DNA of 21,667 nt. It comes from a bacterium UBA3734 (GTDB taxonomy: Bacteria > Bacteroidota > Bacteroidia > Bacteroidales > Bacteroidaceae). Positions 1-7,761 of the stretch are shown one piece after another (position 1 is the stretch's first letter; the number at the start of each line of letters is the position of its first letter). The notes beneath the pieces are model-generated. The model was not told where the DNA came from, searched no databases, and saw only the letters and a list, made by a program, of their open reading frames with translations. Where the stretch lies: contig DFHC01000099.1 in assembly GCA_002372575.1 (NCBI GenBank), positions 1 to 21,667 on the forward strand, read 5' to 3'. The position numbers were made by a program, and so were the translations under genes.

Positions 1-384
1 AAGGAGCACGCCAAAATGTGGTTCAAACTGCTCGAAGGCGGCAGTATCAAATCGACGATGGACAACCTGAAGGCTGCGGCTGAAGGCGAAAACTACGAGT
101 GGACCGACATGTACGACCGCATGGCGAAAGAGGCCGAAGAAGAGGGATTCCCCGAAATCGCGGCGAAGATGCGCGGTGTGGCTGCCATCGAGAAGGAGCA
201 CGAGGAGCGCTATCTGCGCCTCTTGCAGAACATCGAAGAAGGAATCGTCTTCTCGCGCGACGGAGAGCGCATCTGGAAGTGTCGCAACTGCGGACACATC
301 GTCGTCGGCAAGGCCGCTCCGAAAGTCTGCCCCGTGTGCGACCATCCGCAGTCGTACTTTGAAATCAAGGCAGAGAACTATTAA
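1..384 (+). CDS. rbr: Rubrerythrin, C-terminal part (5' end outside window)
   Basis: The reading frame is open from base 1, so the gene begins left of the window; 127 residues are visible before the TAA at 382-384. Rubrerythrins are cytoplasmic non-haem iron proteins that reduce hydrogen peroxide in anaerobes, using a ferritin-like diiron centre and a rubredoxin-like iron site. Visible here are the last helices of the ferritin-like domain, with an ExxH-type ligand motif (EKEHEERY), and a complete C-terminal rubredoxin-like domain with two CxxC pairs (CRNC and CPVC). The ending ([10 protein letters not shown]) is typical of the family. An internal ATG at 16 is not the start, because KEHAK before it is conserved family sequence. 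The 3' end overlaps the convergent dapA gene by 20 bp. Confidence 0.95.
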   Translation, partial: KEHAKMWFKLLEGGSIKSTMDNLKAAAEGENYEWTDMYDRMAKEAEEEGFPEIAAKMRGVAAIEKEHEERYLRLLQNIEEGIVFSRDGERIWKCRNCGHIVVGKAAPKVCPVCDHPQSYFEIKAENY

Positions 385-1261
385 GTTCTTTGAGAATCTC
401 GCTCATTTTCTGAACTGTGCTTACGCGTGTGGGAACAAGCGGCAAGCGCAGTTCATTTTTGATGAATCCCATTTCGTGGAGCAGGGCTTTCACGCCCGCC
501 GGATTGCCATCGACGAAGAGCAGGCTGTAAAGCTCCGTGAAACGATGGTGGATTTTCCGCGCAGGCTCGTATTCGCCCTTGAATTCATAGCGAATCATCC
601 GCGAAAACTCCTTTGGCAGCGCATTTCCAATAACCGAAATCACGCCTGCGGCACCACTGGCAATCATCGGGAACGTGAGGGCGTCGTCGCCGCTGATCAC
701 GTCGAAACCTTCGGGCTTATTCTTGATGATTTCATCCACTTGCTCAAGCCATCGCCCGGCCTCTTTCACGGCCACGATGTTCTCGCAGTCGTTAGCCAGA
801 CGAATCGTCGTTTCCGCCTTCAGGTTTACGCCCGTGCGACCGGGTACGTTGTAGAGCACGACGGGCAGCGGCGAAGCTTCGGCTATGGCGCGGTAATGCT
901 GATAAAGGCCCTCTTGTGAAGGTTTGTTGTAATACGGACAAACGCTCAGAATGCCGTCGATGCCCTGCCAGTCGCCCGTTTTCAACTCGCCGACAACCGC
1001 CGCCGTGTTGTTGCCACCGCATCCTGCCAAAATCGGCACTTTTCCGCCCACTTTATCCACGACAAAGTGCTTAATCTGCTGTTTTTCTTCCGTCGTGAGA
1101 CACGGACTTTCGCTCGTGGTGCCTAAGATTGCGAGGAAATCGGCACCGTTTTCAAGTTGATAGTCGATGAGTCGGGCAAGGGCGTCGAAATCAATCGAGC
1201 CGTCGGTGTTGAAAGGCGTTACGAGGGCAATGCCCAGGCCTCTGAAGATGTTTGCTGCCAT
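365..1261 (-). CDS. dapA: 4-hydroxy-tetrahydrodipicolinate synthase
   Basis: DapA condenses pyruvate with aspartate semialdehyde, the first committed step of the diaminopimelate/lysine pathway, and acts in the cytoplasm. The 298-residue protein is a full-length TIM barrel of the DHDPS/NAL family. The GTTSE motif (about residues 47-51), Tyr137 in LYNVPGRTG, Arg142 and the Schiff-base Lys166 in VAVKEAG are all present. I chose the ATG at 1261 (MAANIFRG) over an in-frame ATG at 1285, because the latter lies inside the predicted -7 promoter box at 1283-1290. The gene is 68 bp downstream of truA on the same strand but seems to have its own promoter. Its 3' end overlaps the convergent rubrerythrin gene by 20 bp. 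Confidence 0.96.
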   Translation of the reverse strand: MAANIFRGLGIALVTPFNTDGSIDFDALARLIDYQLENGADFLAILGTTSESPCLTTEEKQQIKHFVVDKVGGKVPILAGCGGNNTAAVVGELKTGDWQGIDGILSVCPYYNKPSQEGLYQHYRAIAEASPLPVVLYNVPGRTGVNLKAETTIRLANDCENIVAVKEAGRWLEQVDEIIKNKPEGFDVISGDDALTFPMIASGAAGVISVIGNALPKEFSRMIRYEFKGEYEPARKIHHRFTELYSLLFVDGNPAGVKALLHEMGFIKNELRLPLVPTRVSTVQKMSEILKELNSSLP

Positions 1262-1282
1262 AATCTGATGAGTATTACGCTG

Positions 1283-1290
1283 CAAAGATA
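1283..1290 (-). promoter_or_regulatory. Predicted dapA promoter -7 box
   Basis: On the minus strand this reads TATCTTTG, a match to the Bacteroidota -7 consensus TAnnTTTG. It lies 21 bp before the chosen dapA start at 1261, which gives a short leader. No clear TTTG -33 element is seen 19-21 bp upstream, only a T-rich stretch near 1310-1316. Confidence 0.6.
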
Positions 1291-1329
1291 TACAAAAATC
1301 TTGAGAAACCGAAAAAATCGATACAATTT

Positions 1330-2067
1330 TTAATACTTTACATCGACGAGGAAGAGTGCATGGGCAGGCATACTCTCGCCTGCAGCGCTACGACTGCGGG
1401 TAGAGACGATGTTGCGGAACTCATCTATCGTGATGCGATGCCGTCCCACTTCGATGAGCGTGCCCACGACAGCCCGAACCATGTTCCTCAAAAAGCGGTT
1501 GGCCGTGATTTCAAAGCGCCACGACGTTTCAGAAAGTCTCACCCACTCCGCCTGCGTGAGCGTGCAAAGCGTGGTTTTCACGTCGGCTCCCGTCTTGCAG
1601 AACGAGGCGAAATCCTGCTGAGACAACAGCCACTCTGCCGCCGCGTTCATTGCAGCGAAATCGAGCGGATAATGCATTTCGCAAGAATAGGCCGCAAGAA
1701 ATGGATCTTTCTGCGTGTGAATATAGTAATGGTACGTGCGCGAGGTGGCACTGAAGCGGGCATGCATGTCTTGTGCGACAGGTTCCACGCACTGCACAGC
1801 AATGTCGCGCGGCAATATCCTATTCAGCCGATACGCGAGCTGCTGCCCGTCAAGAACGCCATCATAATCGAAATGCGCCACCATTTTCCGTGCATGGACA
1901 CCCGCATCAGTCCTGCCAGCCCCCACCGTTTCGATAGGCTGCCGCAATAGCGTTGTCAGTGCCTTACGCAGACATTCTTCCACAGACAGGCCATTGGGTT
2001 GGATTTGCCAGCCGTGGTAGCGCGTTCCATCATAAGAAAGGGTGATGAAATAACGCTGCAGGCTCAT
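1330..2067 (-). CDS. truA: tRNA pseudouridine synthase A
   Basis: TruA isomerises uridines 38-40 in the anticodon arm of many tRNAs. The 245-residue protein has normal family length. The catalytic Asp54 lies in the diagnostic motif GAGRTDAGVHA (about residues 49-59), and the N-terminal SYDGTRYHGWQ segment (about 11-21) is also typical. A C-terminal FLRNMVRAVVGTL motif completes the fold. Its ATG overlaps the stop of the upstream secreted-protein gene by 4 bp (ATGA at 2064-2067), so it is probably translated from the same mRNA by coupling. Linkage of a tRNA modification gene to an envelope-type pair suggests read-through expression rather than shared function; that is inference. Confidence 0.97.
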   Translation of the reverse strand: MSLQRYFITLSYDGTRYHGWQIQPNGLSVEECLRKALTTLLRQPIETVGAGRTDAGVHARKMVAHFDYDGVLDGQQLAYRLNRILPRDIAVQCVEPVAQDMHARFSATSRTYHYYIHTQKDPFLAAYSCEMHYPLDFAAMNAAAEWLLSQQDFASFCKTGADVKTTLCTLTQAEWVRLSETSWRFEITANRFLRNMVRAVVGTLIEVGRHRITIDEFRNIVSTRSRSAAGESMPAHALFLVDVKY

Positions 2068-2558
2068 TTTGCGTTATTTTTCGGAGATGCGGGGCGCTTA
2101 TGGCCTTCGTGTTTCCGTCCGCCCATCTTGCGTTTGGGCTGAGCCATGCGCTTGAAAGCCTGTCGATGGAAACGTTCCTCGGCATTGATAATGCGGAACA
2201 CTTTGCTCGGAGCCAGCACTTTCAGGAACTTCTGATGGTATTTCTGCTGAATCTCCTTGATTTCCACATCCATCTTGTCTCTTTTCTCAATGGCCTCACG
2301 ACAGGCTTTGTCATCGCTGCTATTCATCTTGCAGACCCGACGCATCTCGTCAAAATAGACACGTTGCTTGCTCCTCATTTCACGGTAGATGGGCATGAAC
2401 TGAGCTGCTTCCTGCTGTGTCAGCGCCGCTTCTTTCGTAATATATTGTTCAAGGTCTGCTTCAAACTTAGCGGGGTCGAATTTCTGGCGTTTCTCCTGTT
2501 GAGCATTCGTTACGAGTGCAAACAAACAAAAAACGGACAATAAAAAAAACTTCTTCAT
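2064..2558 (-). CDS. Small secreted helical protein, CpxP/Spy-like in character
   Basis: This 164-residue protein has a clear signal peptide (lysine start, hydrophobic core, cleavage expected near NAQ at residues 18-20). The mature part is highly charged and predicted helical. It contains a LTQQEAAQFMPIYREM segment (about residues 46-61) resembling the LTxxQ-type helices of periplasmic Spy/CpxP chaperone-like proteins. The C-terminus is very basic (KRKMGGRKHEGHKR). I cannot assign a molecular function. It lies 23 bp after the membrane gene at 2582-2941 and overlaps truA by 4 bp. In related Bacteroidota this gene type commonly follows an ECF sigma factor and a short anti-sigma-like membrane protein, so an envelope-stress role is possible but inferred. 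Confidence 0.75.
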   Translation of the reverse strand: MKKFFLLSVFCLFALVTNAQQEKRQKFDPAKFEADLEQYITKEAALTQQEAAQFMPIYREMRSKQRVYFDEMRRVCKMNSSDDKACREAIEKRDKMDVEIKEIQQKYHQKFLKVLAPSKVFRIINAEERFHRQAFKRMAQPKRKMGGRKHEGHKRPASPKNNAK

Positions 2559-2581
2559 AACTTTAACGATTTAAATTTAAC

Positions 2582-2941
2582 TTATTTATTATCAGCTACA
2601 TAACAATACATATCACCAACGTCTATCATGGCATAGTCAGCCATATCATCGAAGCTGGCATCGTCTGTTTCATAAACTGCCGTAACGGCATTTGAACGAG
2701 CATCGTCGTTCGACGCGAACCACGAATACCCGACGCCAAACAGCAACGCGGCGAAGCAAGCAGCCGCAGCTACTCTTACCGCCATGCGCCACTTTTTCCG
2801 CTGCGGCAATTCTACTACCTTCGCATCGTTAGTGGGGATTTTTTCCATCACGCTGCCAACAAACGTCTCGAAATAGCCCTCTGGCACCCGAAACGCATTC
2901 TCTTTTCCAAATTGAGCTTGTATCAATTGTTCTTCGTTCAT
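2582..2941 (-). CDS. Single-pass membrane protein, anti-sigma-factor-like
   Basis: This 119-residue protein has a cytoplasmic N-terminal part with the recurrent Bacteroidales motif ENAFRVPEGYFE (about residues 14-25). A basic stretch follows (RKKWR), then one membrane helix (about 54-76) and an acidic periplasmic tail ending in YAMIDVGDMYCYVAD. The layout of short cytoplasmic domain, one helix and short tail fits small anti-sigma-like proteins encoded behind ECF sigma genes. No sigma gene precedes it here: the next upstream gene is divergent at 3158. I regard anti-sigma function as a hypothesis; the gene and its topology are well supported. It is first of the unit that continues into the secreted protein and truA. 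Confidence 0.75.
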   Translation of the reverse strand: MNEEQLIQAQFGKENAFRVPEGYFETFVGSVMEKIPTNDAKVVELPQRKKWRMAVRVAAAACFAALLFGVGYSWFASNDDARSNAVTAVYETDDASFDDMADYAMIDVGDMYCYVADNK

Positions 2942-3023
2942 TTTTCCTTTAATTTTATGGTTTTGACGATTCGTACGGAAAAAGGTTTAATCGATTTCTG
3001 TTTTTAGCACCGAAACTTCCCTT

Positions 3024-3042
3024 TTTCATGCAATACATGAAA
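3024..3042. repeat. Perfect 7-bp inverted repeat in divergent intergenic region
   Basis: TTTCATG and CATGAAA flank a 5-bp loop (CAATA). The repeat lies in the 216-bp gap between the divergent genes at 2941 and 3158. A direct repeat GAAACTT (3012-3018 and 3039-3045) overlaps it. It could be an operator or a leader hairpin for the minus-strand transcript; nothing in the sequence decides between these. The rest of the gap holds AT-rich promoter DNA and no open frame that I would call a gene. Confidence 0.35.
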
Positions 3043-3063
3043 CTTGAATTTTTATTAAAAATA

Positions 3064-3071
3064 CAAAAATA
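3064..3071 (-). promoter_or_regulatory. Possible -7 box for the 2941-1330 unit
   Basis: The minus strand reads TATTTTTG, which fits TAnnTTTG. It would give a leader of about 115 nt before the start at 2941. No good TTTG lies 19-21 bp upstream and the surroundings are AT-rich, so chance occurrence is possible. Confidence 0.3.
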
Positions 3072-3104
3072 TATTGTAATACAGCCCGTTTGACAGGCAT
3101 TTTG

Positions 3105-3136
3105 CTTGCGATATTTGGAGAAATAATCTACCTTTG
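3105..3136 (+). promoter_or_regulatory. Predicted promoter for coiled-coil protein and perhaps the exporter operon
   Basis: TACCTTTG at 3129-3136 matches the Bacteroidota -7 box. A CTTG at 3105-3108 gives the usual spacing of 20 bp for a -33 box. Transcription would begin just downstream, leaving a leader of under 20 nt before the ATG at 3158. No comparable box is seen in the 42-bp gap before the TolC-type gene, so this promoter may drive the whole run to 8994. Confidence 0.6.
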
Positions 3137-3157
3137 CACGAAAATAATTCTCAGCTT

Positions 3158-4036
3158 ATGAAAAAATACTTGATTCCACTTATTCTTATCTGTCTTTTGC
3201 TTGTTGGCGGGGTAGTTTGGCTCTATCTTAACCTCAACGAGCAGAAACAGCAAAACCGCGAAATGCTGGAACTGGCCGAGCTCGACAAGCAGGAAATGGA
3301 GAACGAATATGAGCGATTTGCCTTGCAATATAGCGAGATGAAAGCGCAAATCAACAACGACTCCATTGTGGCACAACTCTCTGCCGAACAGGAGAAAACG
3401 CAGCGTCTGCTGGCCGAACTGCGACAGGTGAAGGCCAACGATGCCAACCACGTGAGGGAAATCACGCGACTGAAAAAGGAATTGGCCACGGTGAGGGCTG
3501 TGTTGCGCTCCTACATCATTGAAATCGACTCGCTGAATCGCCTGAACCAGAACCTGCAAGAGGAGAATACACGCGTAAAAGCGCAGTATCAGGAGGCGAC
3601 GCACCAAATCGAGGGGCTGAATACTGAGAAACAGTCGCTCTCAGAGAAAGTGGCCATCGCTGCCCAACTGGATGCCACAGGCATTTCAATGCAGGCGAAG
3701 GACAAGCGTGGGAAAAACACCGAAAAAATGTCAAAATGCAAGACCGTGCAGGTGAATTTCGCATTGGCGAGAAACGTCACGGCCTCGAACGGAATGCGTA
3801 CCATCTATGTGCGCATTACCTCGCCGACAGGCTCACTGCTGGGTAATGCAGGCTCGTTCAACTACGAAAACAAGACGTTGCAATGCTCGATGAAGAAAGC
3901 CGTGGAATACGGTGGTCAGGAAACGCCCGTCACGCTCTATTGGAATGTTGATCAGGCACTCGAAAGCGGTACGTATCAGGTAAGTATCTTCGCCGACGGC
4001 AACATGATTGGTTCGAAGAGTTTTTTATTCAGGTAA
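3158..4036 (+). CDS. Membrane-anchored coiled-coil protein with C-terminal beta domain
   Basis: This 292-residue protein has an N-terminal membrane anchor (about residues 4-23, MKKYLIPLILICLLLVGG). A long, highly charged coiled coil rich in Glu, Gln and Lys follows (about 27-165). The C-terminal domain of about 100 residues looks like an Ig-type beta sandwich (VQVNFALARN, MRTIYVRITSP, GTYQVSIFADG, IGSKSFLFR). I do not recognise a named family. I chose the ATG at 3158 because an in-frame TTG at 3134 falls within the predicted -7 box. It lies 42 bp before the TolC-type gene on the same strand. Topology suggests an inner-membrane protein with its coil and beta domain in the periplasm; a structural or scaffolding role beside the exporter is speculation. 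Confidence 0.8.
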   Translation: MKKYLIPLILICLLLVGGVVWLYLNLNEQKQQNREMLELAELDKQEMENEYERFALQYSEMKAQINNDSIVAQLSAEQEKTQRLLAELRQVKANDANHVREITRLKKELATVRAVLRSYIIEIDSLNRLNQNLQEENTRVKAQYQEATHQIEGLNTEKQSLSEKVAIAAQLDATGISMQAKDKRGKNTEKMSKCKTVQVNFALARNVTASNGMRTIYVRITSPTGSLLGNAGSFNYENKTLQCSMKKAVEYGGQETPVTLYWNVDQALESGTYQVSIFADGNMIGSKSFLFR

Positions 4037-4078
4037 AAATTTAACAAACAAACATAAATTCCTGTAAATAAACATATT

Positions 4079-5575
4079 ATGAGAAAGGAAATTATATTTA
4101 TCATGCTCCTTGCGACGCTATCGTCGGCTACGGCGCAAAAGGTTCTGACGCTGGAAGAGTGTCGTGACCTGGCCTTGCGCAACAACAAGCAGCTGGGCGT
4201 TGCTGGCATGAAAAAAGAGGTGGCAGGCAACTTGCGGAAAGCTGCTCGCACGAAATACCTGCCAAAGGTAGATGCCGTGGGAGGCTACGAGTTTTTCAGT
4301 CGCGAGATTTCCATTCTGAGCAACGACCAAAAGACGGCATTCTCGCAACTCGGCACCTCGATGATGACCAACATGGGCGGCAGCATTTCGAGCGCTCTCG
4401 TGGGGCTGGCTCAACAGGGAGCCATCACGCCCGACTTCGCCAAGCAGTTGGGCACTGTTGTGACGCAACTCAGCGAGCCCCTTGCCCAAGCGGGTAACCA
4501 ACTCGGGCAGAGAATCAACGATGCCCTCCGAACCGACACGAGAAACGTTTGGGCGGGTGCCATCGTGCTGCGTCAGCCGATTTACATGGGTGGTGCCATC
4601 ACTGCGGCAAATCGCATGGCCGACATCAATGAACAGCTCGTGGCCAACCAGCAGGACGGCGTGCGACAAAACACGTTGGCACACATCGACGAGGTGTATT
4701 GGACCGTGATTTCATTGAAACAAAAGCAGCGTTTGGCCAGCAGTTATCGCGACCTGGTTCAGAAACTCGATGACGACGTGCAGAAAATGATAAAAGAAGG
4801 CGTCGCCACGCGTTCCACAGGGCTGCAGGTGGCCGTGAAAGTGAACGAAGCCGACATGCAGGTGACGCAGGCCAGCGACGGAGTTGCACTCGCCAAAATG
4901 CTACTTTGCCAACTGTGCGGCCTTCCGCTCAACGAGGACATCACACTCGCCGACGAGGGCAAAGACGTACTGCCCCACTCCGTCAGCGTGGAAGATTTGG
5001 GAAACAAAGCCGCATTCGAGAATCGTTCGGAACTGAAAATGCTCGAAAACGCCGTTGAACTGAGCGAACAAGGCACAAAACTCGTCAGGGCAGCCTATCT
5101 GCCGCAGGTGGCTCTCACAGGTGGCTATATGCTGTCAAATCCAAGTGTTTTCAACGGTTTTGAACGGAAATTCAAAGGAATGTGGAACGTAGGCGTGATG
5201 GTGCGCCTGCCCGTATGGAATTGGTTCGAGGGAGTGTATAAGGTGCGAGCCAGTCGTGCTGCCACGACGATTGCCAGCATTGAACTCGACGATGCCCGTG
5301 AGAAAATCGAATTGCAGCTGGAACAGTGTCGTTTCAAGATGAAAGAGGCCAGTAAGCGCCTTTCGATGGCGAAGAAAAACCTCTCGAGTGCCGACGAAAA
5401 CCTGCGCTGTGCCAACGTGGGATTTCGTGAAGGCGTGATGGAAGCCACCGATGTGATGGCAGCCCAAACCGCCTGGCAACTGGCCCAGAGCCAAAAAATT
5501 GATGCTGAAGTAGAGGTGAAACTCGCTCAAGTAGCCTTGCGGAAAGCGTTAGGAGTATTGAACATTGAAGATTAA
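4079..5575 (+). CDS. TolC-type outer membrane efflux protein
   Basis: This 498-residue protein has a signal peptide with cleavage expected after SSATA (about residue 19), followed by the classic start of the mature domain (LTLEECRDLALRNNKQL). OEP-family proteins form trimeric channels, a beta barrel plus periplasmic helical tunnel, that connect inner membrane pumps to the exterior. Two OEP repeats are visible: one begins near residue 23 and the second near 310 (FENRSELKMLENAVELSEQG), as usual. Typical helical-hairpin motifs such as VATRSTGLQVAVKVNEAD and VMEATDVMAAQTAWQLAQS are present. It is the first of four tightly packed exporter genes, 24 bp before the adaptor gene. The last residues (LNIED) are encoded within a short AT-rich repeat. 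Confidence 0.93.
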   Translation: MRKEIIFIMLLATLSSATAQKVLTLEECRDLALRNNKQLGVAGMKKEVAGNLRKAARTKYLPKVDAVGGYEFFSREISILSNDQKTAFSQLGTSMMTNMGGSISSALVGLAQQGAITPDFAKQLGTVVTQLSEPLAQAGNQLGQRINDALRTDTRNVWAGAIVLRQPIYMGGAITAANRMADINEQLVANQQDGVRQNTLAHIDEVYWTVISLKQKQRLASSYRDLVQKLDDDVQKMIKEGVATRSTGLQVAVKVNEADMQVTQASDGVALAKMLLCQLCGLPLNEDITLADEGKDVLPHSVSVEDLGNKAAFENRSELKMLENAVELSEQGTKLVRAAYLPQVALTGGYMLSNPSVFNGFERKFKGMWNVGVMVRLPVWNWFEGVYKVRASRAATTIASIELDDAREKIELQLEQCRFKMKEASKRLSMAKKNLSSADENLRCANVGFREGVMEATDVMAAQTAWQLAQSQKIDAEVEVKLAQVALRKALGVLNIED

Positions 5576-5586
5576 TTTTGAACATT
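5558..5586 (+). repeat. Short GAACATT-type repeats at the TolC/HlyD gene junction
   Basis: TTGAACATT occurs at 5558-5566 and again at 5578-5586, with a near copy GAAGATT between them. The repeats span the stop codon of the TolC-type gene. The stretch also contains TAATTTTG (5573-5580), which fits a -7 box but has no -33 partner. Confidence 0.45.
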
Positions 5587-5599
5587 AATAGATAGAACT

Positions 5600-6592
5600 A
5601 TGTCATCACAAGCAAAAACACAGCATAACAACATTCTACTCGCCATTTTGGGCTTCATCGCAGTAGTTGTCGTCGTAGGACTTTTAGGATTTTTCCTGCT
5701 CGGACGCTCGCCGGAAATCATTCAGGGCGAAGTGGAAGTGAGTGAATATCGTATTTCATCGAAAGTTCCAGGAAGAATTCTCGAACTTCGTGTAAAGGAA
5801 GGCGACTACGTACACGTGGGCGACACGCTCGCCATTCTCGATGCTCCCGAGGTACAGGCTAAGAAAACGCAGGCTCAAAGCGCACAAGATGCCGCCGCCG
5901 CCATGAGCGATATGGCACAGGCCGGAGCCCGTCAGGAGCAGGTGAGCGGTGCTTACCAGTTGTGGCAGCAAGCTAAGGCCGGACTGGAAATCGCCCAAAA
6001 AACCTACGACCGCGTCCAGCGACTCTACGACGAGGGTGTAATGACGGCTCAGAAGCGCGACGAGGCGTTTGCCAACTTCAAGGCACTGCAGGCCCAGGAA
6101 AAGGCTGCAAAAAGCCAATACGACATGGCCGTAAACGGAGCCCGGCAGCAAGAAAAACGCGCTGCCCAAGCCCAAGTGAACCGTGCGCGTGGAGCCGTGC
6201 AGGAAGTACAGAGTTACATTCGCGAAACGGTGCAAATTTCCAATGTTGAGGGCGAAGTGTCGAGTATCTACCCGAAAGTGGGCGAACTCATCGGAACTGG
6301 CTCGCCCATTATGAGCATCTCGGTGATGAGCGACCTCTGGGGCACGTTCAACGTGCGCGAAGACAAGCTCAAGGGACTGAAAGTTGGCGACACGTTCACC
6401 GCCTTCGTACCCGCTTTCAACAAGGAGTTGAAGATGAAGGTGTTCTACATCAAGGACGAAGGCTCGTATGCCGTATGGAAGGCCACGAAAGCCAATGGCC
6501 AGTACGATTTGAAGACCTTTGAAGTGAAGGCACGTCCTGAGGATGTTTTCGAGGGATTGCGGCCTGGAATGACGCTGATCGTGAAGGAATAA
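5600..6592 (+). CDS. HlyD-family membrane fusion (adaptor) protein
   Basis: This 330-residue periplasmic adaptor bridges an inner membrane permease and a TolC-type channel. It has an N-terminal membrane anchor (about residues 13-33). The first half of the lipoyl/barrel-sandwich domain follows (SKVPGRILELRVKEGDYVHVGDTLAIL, about 54-80), then a long Ala/Gln-rich helical hairpin (about 86-205). The second lipoyl half comes next (GEVSSIYPKVGELIGTGSPIM), then a beta-barrel domain ending in FEGLRPGMTLIVKE. This is the order expected for the YbhG/YhiI-like branch of HlyD proteins. It lies 24 bp after the TolC-type gene and 2 bp before the first permease, so the four genes are almost certainly one operon. 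Substrate cannot be read from the sequence. Confidence 0.93.
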   Translation: MSSQAKTQHNNILLAILGFIAVVVVVGLLGFFLLGRSPEIIQGEVEVSEYRISSKVPGRILELRVKEGDYVHVGDTLAILDAPEVQAKKTQAQSAQDAAAAMSDMAQAGARQEQVSGAYQLWQQAKAGLEIAQKTYDRVQRLYDEGVMTAQKRDEAFANFKALQAQEKAAKSQYDMAVNGARQQEKRAAQAQVNRARGAVQEVQSYIRETVQISNVEGEVSSIYPKVGELIGTGSPIMSISVMSDLWGTFNVREDKLKGLKVGDTFTAFVPAFNKELKMKVFYIKDEGSYAVWKATKANGQYDLKTFEVKARPEDVFEGLRPGMTLIVKE

Positions 6593-6594
6593 GG

Positions 6595-7758
6595 ATGCTG
6601 AGGAAAATCTACAGAATCGCGCTGCGCGAATGCGGCTTCCTGCGCTACAACCTGGTGTATCTGTTCTGTATGCTGGTGTTTCCGATTCTCGTCACCGTCT
6701 TCTTCACGACGATGATGAACGAAGGACTGCCGCACGAAATGCCCGTAGGTGTCGTTGATCAGGACGACACCTCGACCTCGCGTGCGCTCATTCGCAGACT
6801 TGATGCCTTCCAGTCAAGCCAAGTCGTGGCGCACTATCCCAATATCAACGAGGCGCGAAAGGCCGTTCAGCAAAACAAAATCTACGCTTTCCTCTACATT
6901 CCGAAAGGCACTACAGACGGCTTGCTCTCTGCCCGCCAGCCGAAGATTTCGTTCTACTATAGCTTGGCTTCTGTCTCAGCCGGTTCACTACTCTACCGCG
7001 ACCTGAAAACCGTCTCAATGCTGGGTTCTGCCGCTGTCGGACAGCAAACCATGCGTGCAAAAGGAGCCACCGAGGCACAAATCTCTACCTTTCTGCAACC
7101 CATCGTCATCGACCTTCACATGATTGGCAATCCATGGGCCAGTTATAATCTCTATCTCTCCACGATGATTATTCCTGGCATTCTGATGCTTTTCATGTTT
7201 CTTATCACGACCTATTCGCTGGGCACGGAACTGAAGTTTGGCTCCTCGAAAGAGTGGCTCGCTATGGCCGACAACGACATCATCGTGGCTCTGACAGGCA
7301 AACTTCTGCCGCAATTCCTGATTTTTCTGAGCATTTTCTACGCCTATATGTACTACGTGTTCGGCTATCTCGAGTTTCCGCATCCGGGCGGCGTGTGGAT
7401 TATGCTCATTCTCGGTTTTTTGGCAGTGGTGGCAAGCATCGGATTCGGCATTTTCGCCTTCGGACTGATGCCTTCGCTGCGTATGTCGATGAGTATTTGC
7501 TCGCTCTGGGCCATGCTGAGCTTCACAACCAGCGGCTTCACCTACCCCGTCTTTGCGATGCACCCGGCCATCGAAGCCATTGCACAGCTCTTCCCGCTGC
7601 GACACTATTATATGATTTACCAGATTTGCGTCTTCAACGGATACCCGTTTGTTGATGCGTGGTTCAATTTCATGGCGCTATTCATCTTTTCCGCCCTACC
7701 TTTCTTTGTGCTGCGAAAGATTAAGAAAGCCATGTTGGAATACGTCTATATCCCGTAA
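6595..7758 (+). CDS. ABC-2 type transporter permease, first of pair
   Basis: This 387-residue membrane protein has the ABC-2 permease layout (YbhS/YbhR-like). One N-terminal membrane helix (about 20-42) is followed by a large periplasmic domain (about 43-180, starting with MPVGVVDQDDTSTSRAL). About five membrane helices occupy the C-terminal half, with the family motif FPLRHYYMIYQ near residues 333-343. Such permeases export drugs or lipids when partnered with an ATP-binding subunit, HlyD adaptor and TolC channel. The start is 2 bp after the adaptor stop; the stop is 3 bp before the second permease. No nucleotide-binding domain is fused to the protein or encoded nearby. Confidence 0.9.
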   Translation: MLRKIYRIALRECGFLRYNLVYLFCMLVFPILVTVFFTTMMNEGLPHEMPVGVVDQDDTSTSRALIRRLDAFQSSQVVAHYPNINEARKAVQQNKIYAFLYIPKGTTDGLLSARQPKISFYYSLASVSAGSLLYRDLKTVSMLGSAAVGQQTMRAKGATEAQISTFLQPIVIDLHMIGNPWASYNLYLSTMIIPGILMLFMFLITTYSLGTELKFGSSKEWLAMADNDIIVALTGKLLPQFLIFLSIFYAYMYYVFGYLEFPHPGGVWIMLILGFLAVVASIGFGIFAFGLMPSLRMSMSICSLWAMLSFTTSGFTYPVFAMHPAIEAIAQLFPLRHYYMIYQICVFNGYPFVDAWFNFMALFIFSALPFFVLRKIKKAMLEYVYIP

Positions 7759-7761
7759 GAA

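Noticed and set aside
176..919. Long plus-strand open frame across rubrerythrin end and dapA
   Set aside because: It is antisense to conserved dapA and out of frame with rubrerythrin; the translation has no recognisable domain.
365..1285. Longer dapA start at 1285
   Set aside because: The extra eight residues are not family-like and the ATG overlaps the predicted -7 box TATCTTTG (1283-1290).
5573..5580. TAATTTTG as a promoter for the HlyD-type gene
   Set aside because: There is no TTTG at 19-21 bp upstream, and the box arises inside an AT repeat. The tight spacing argues for a single operon.
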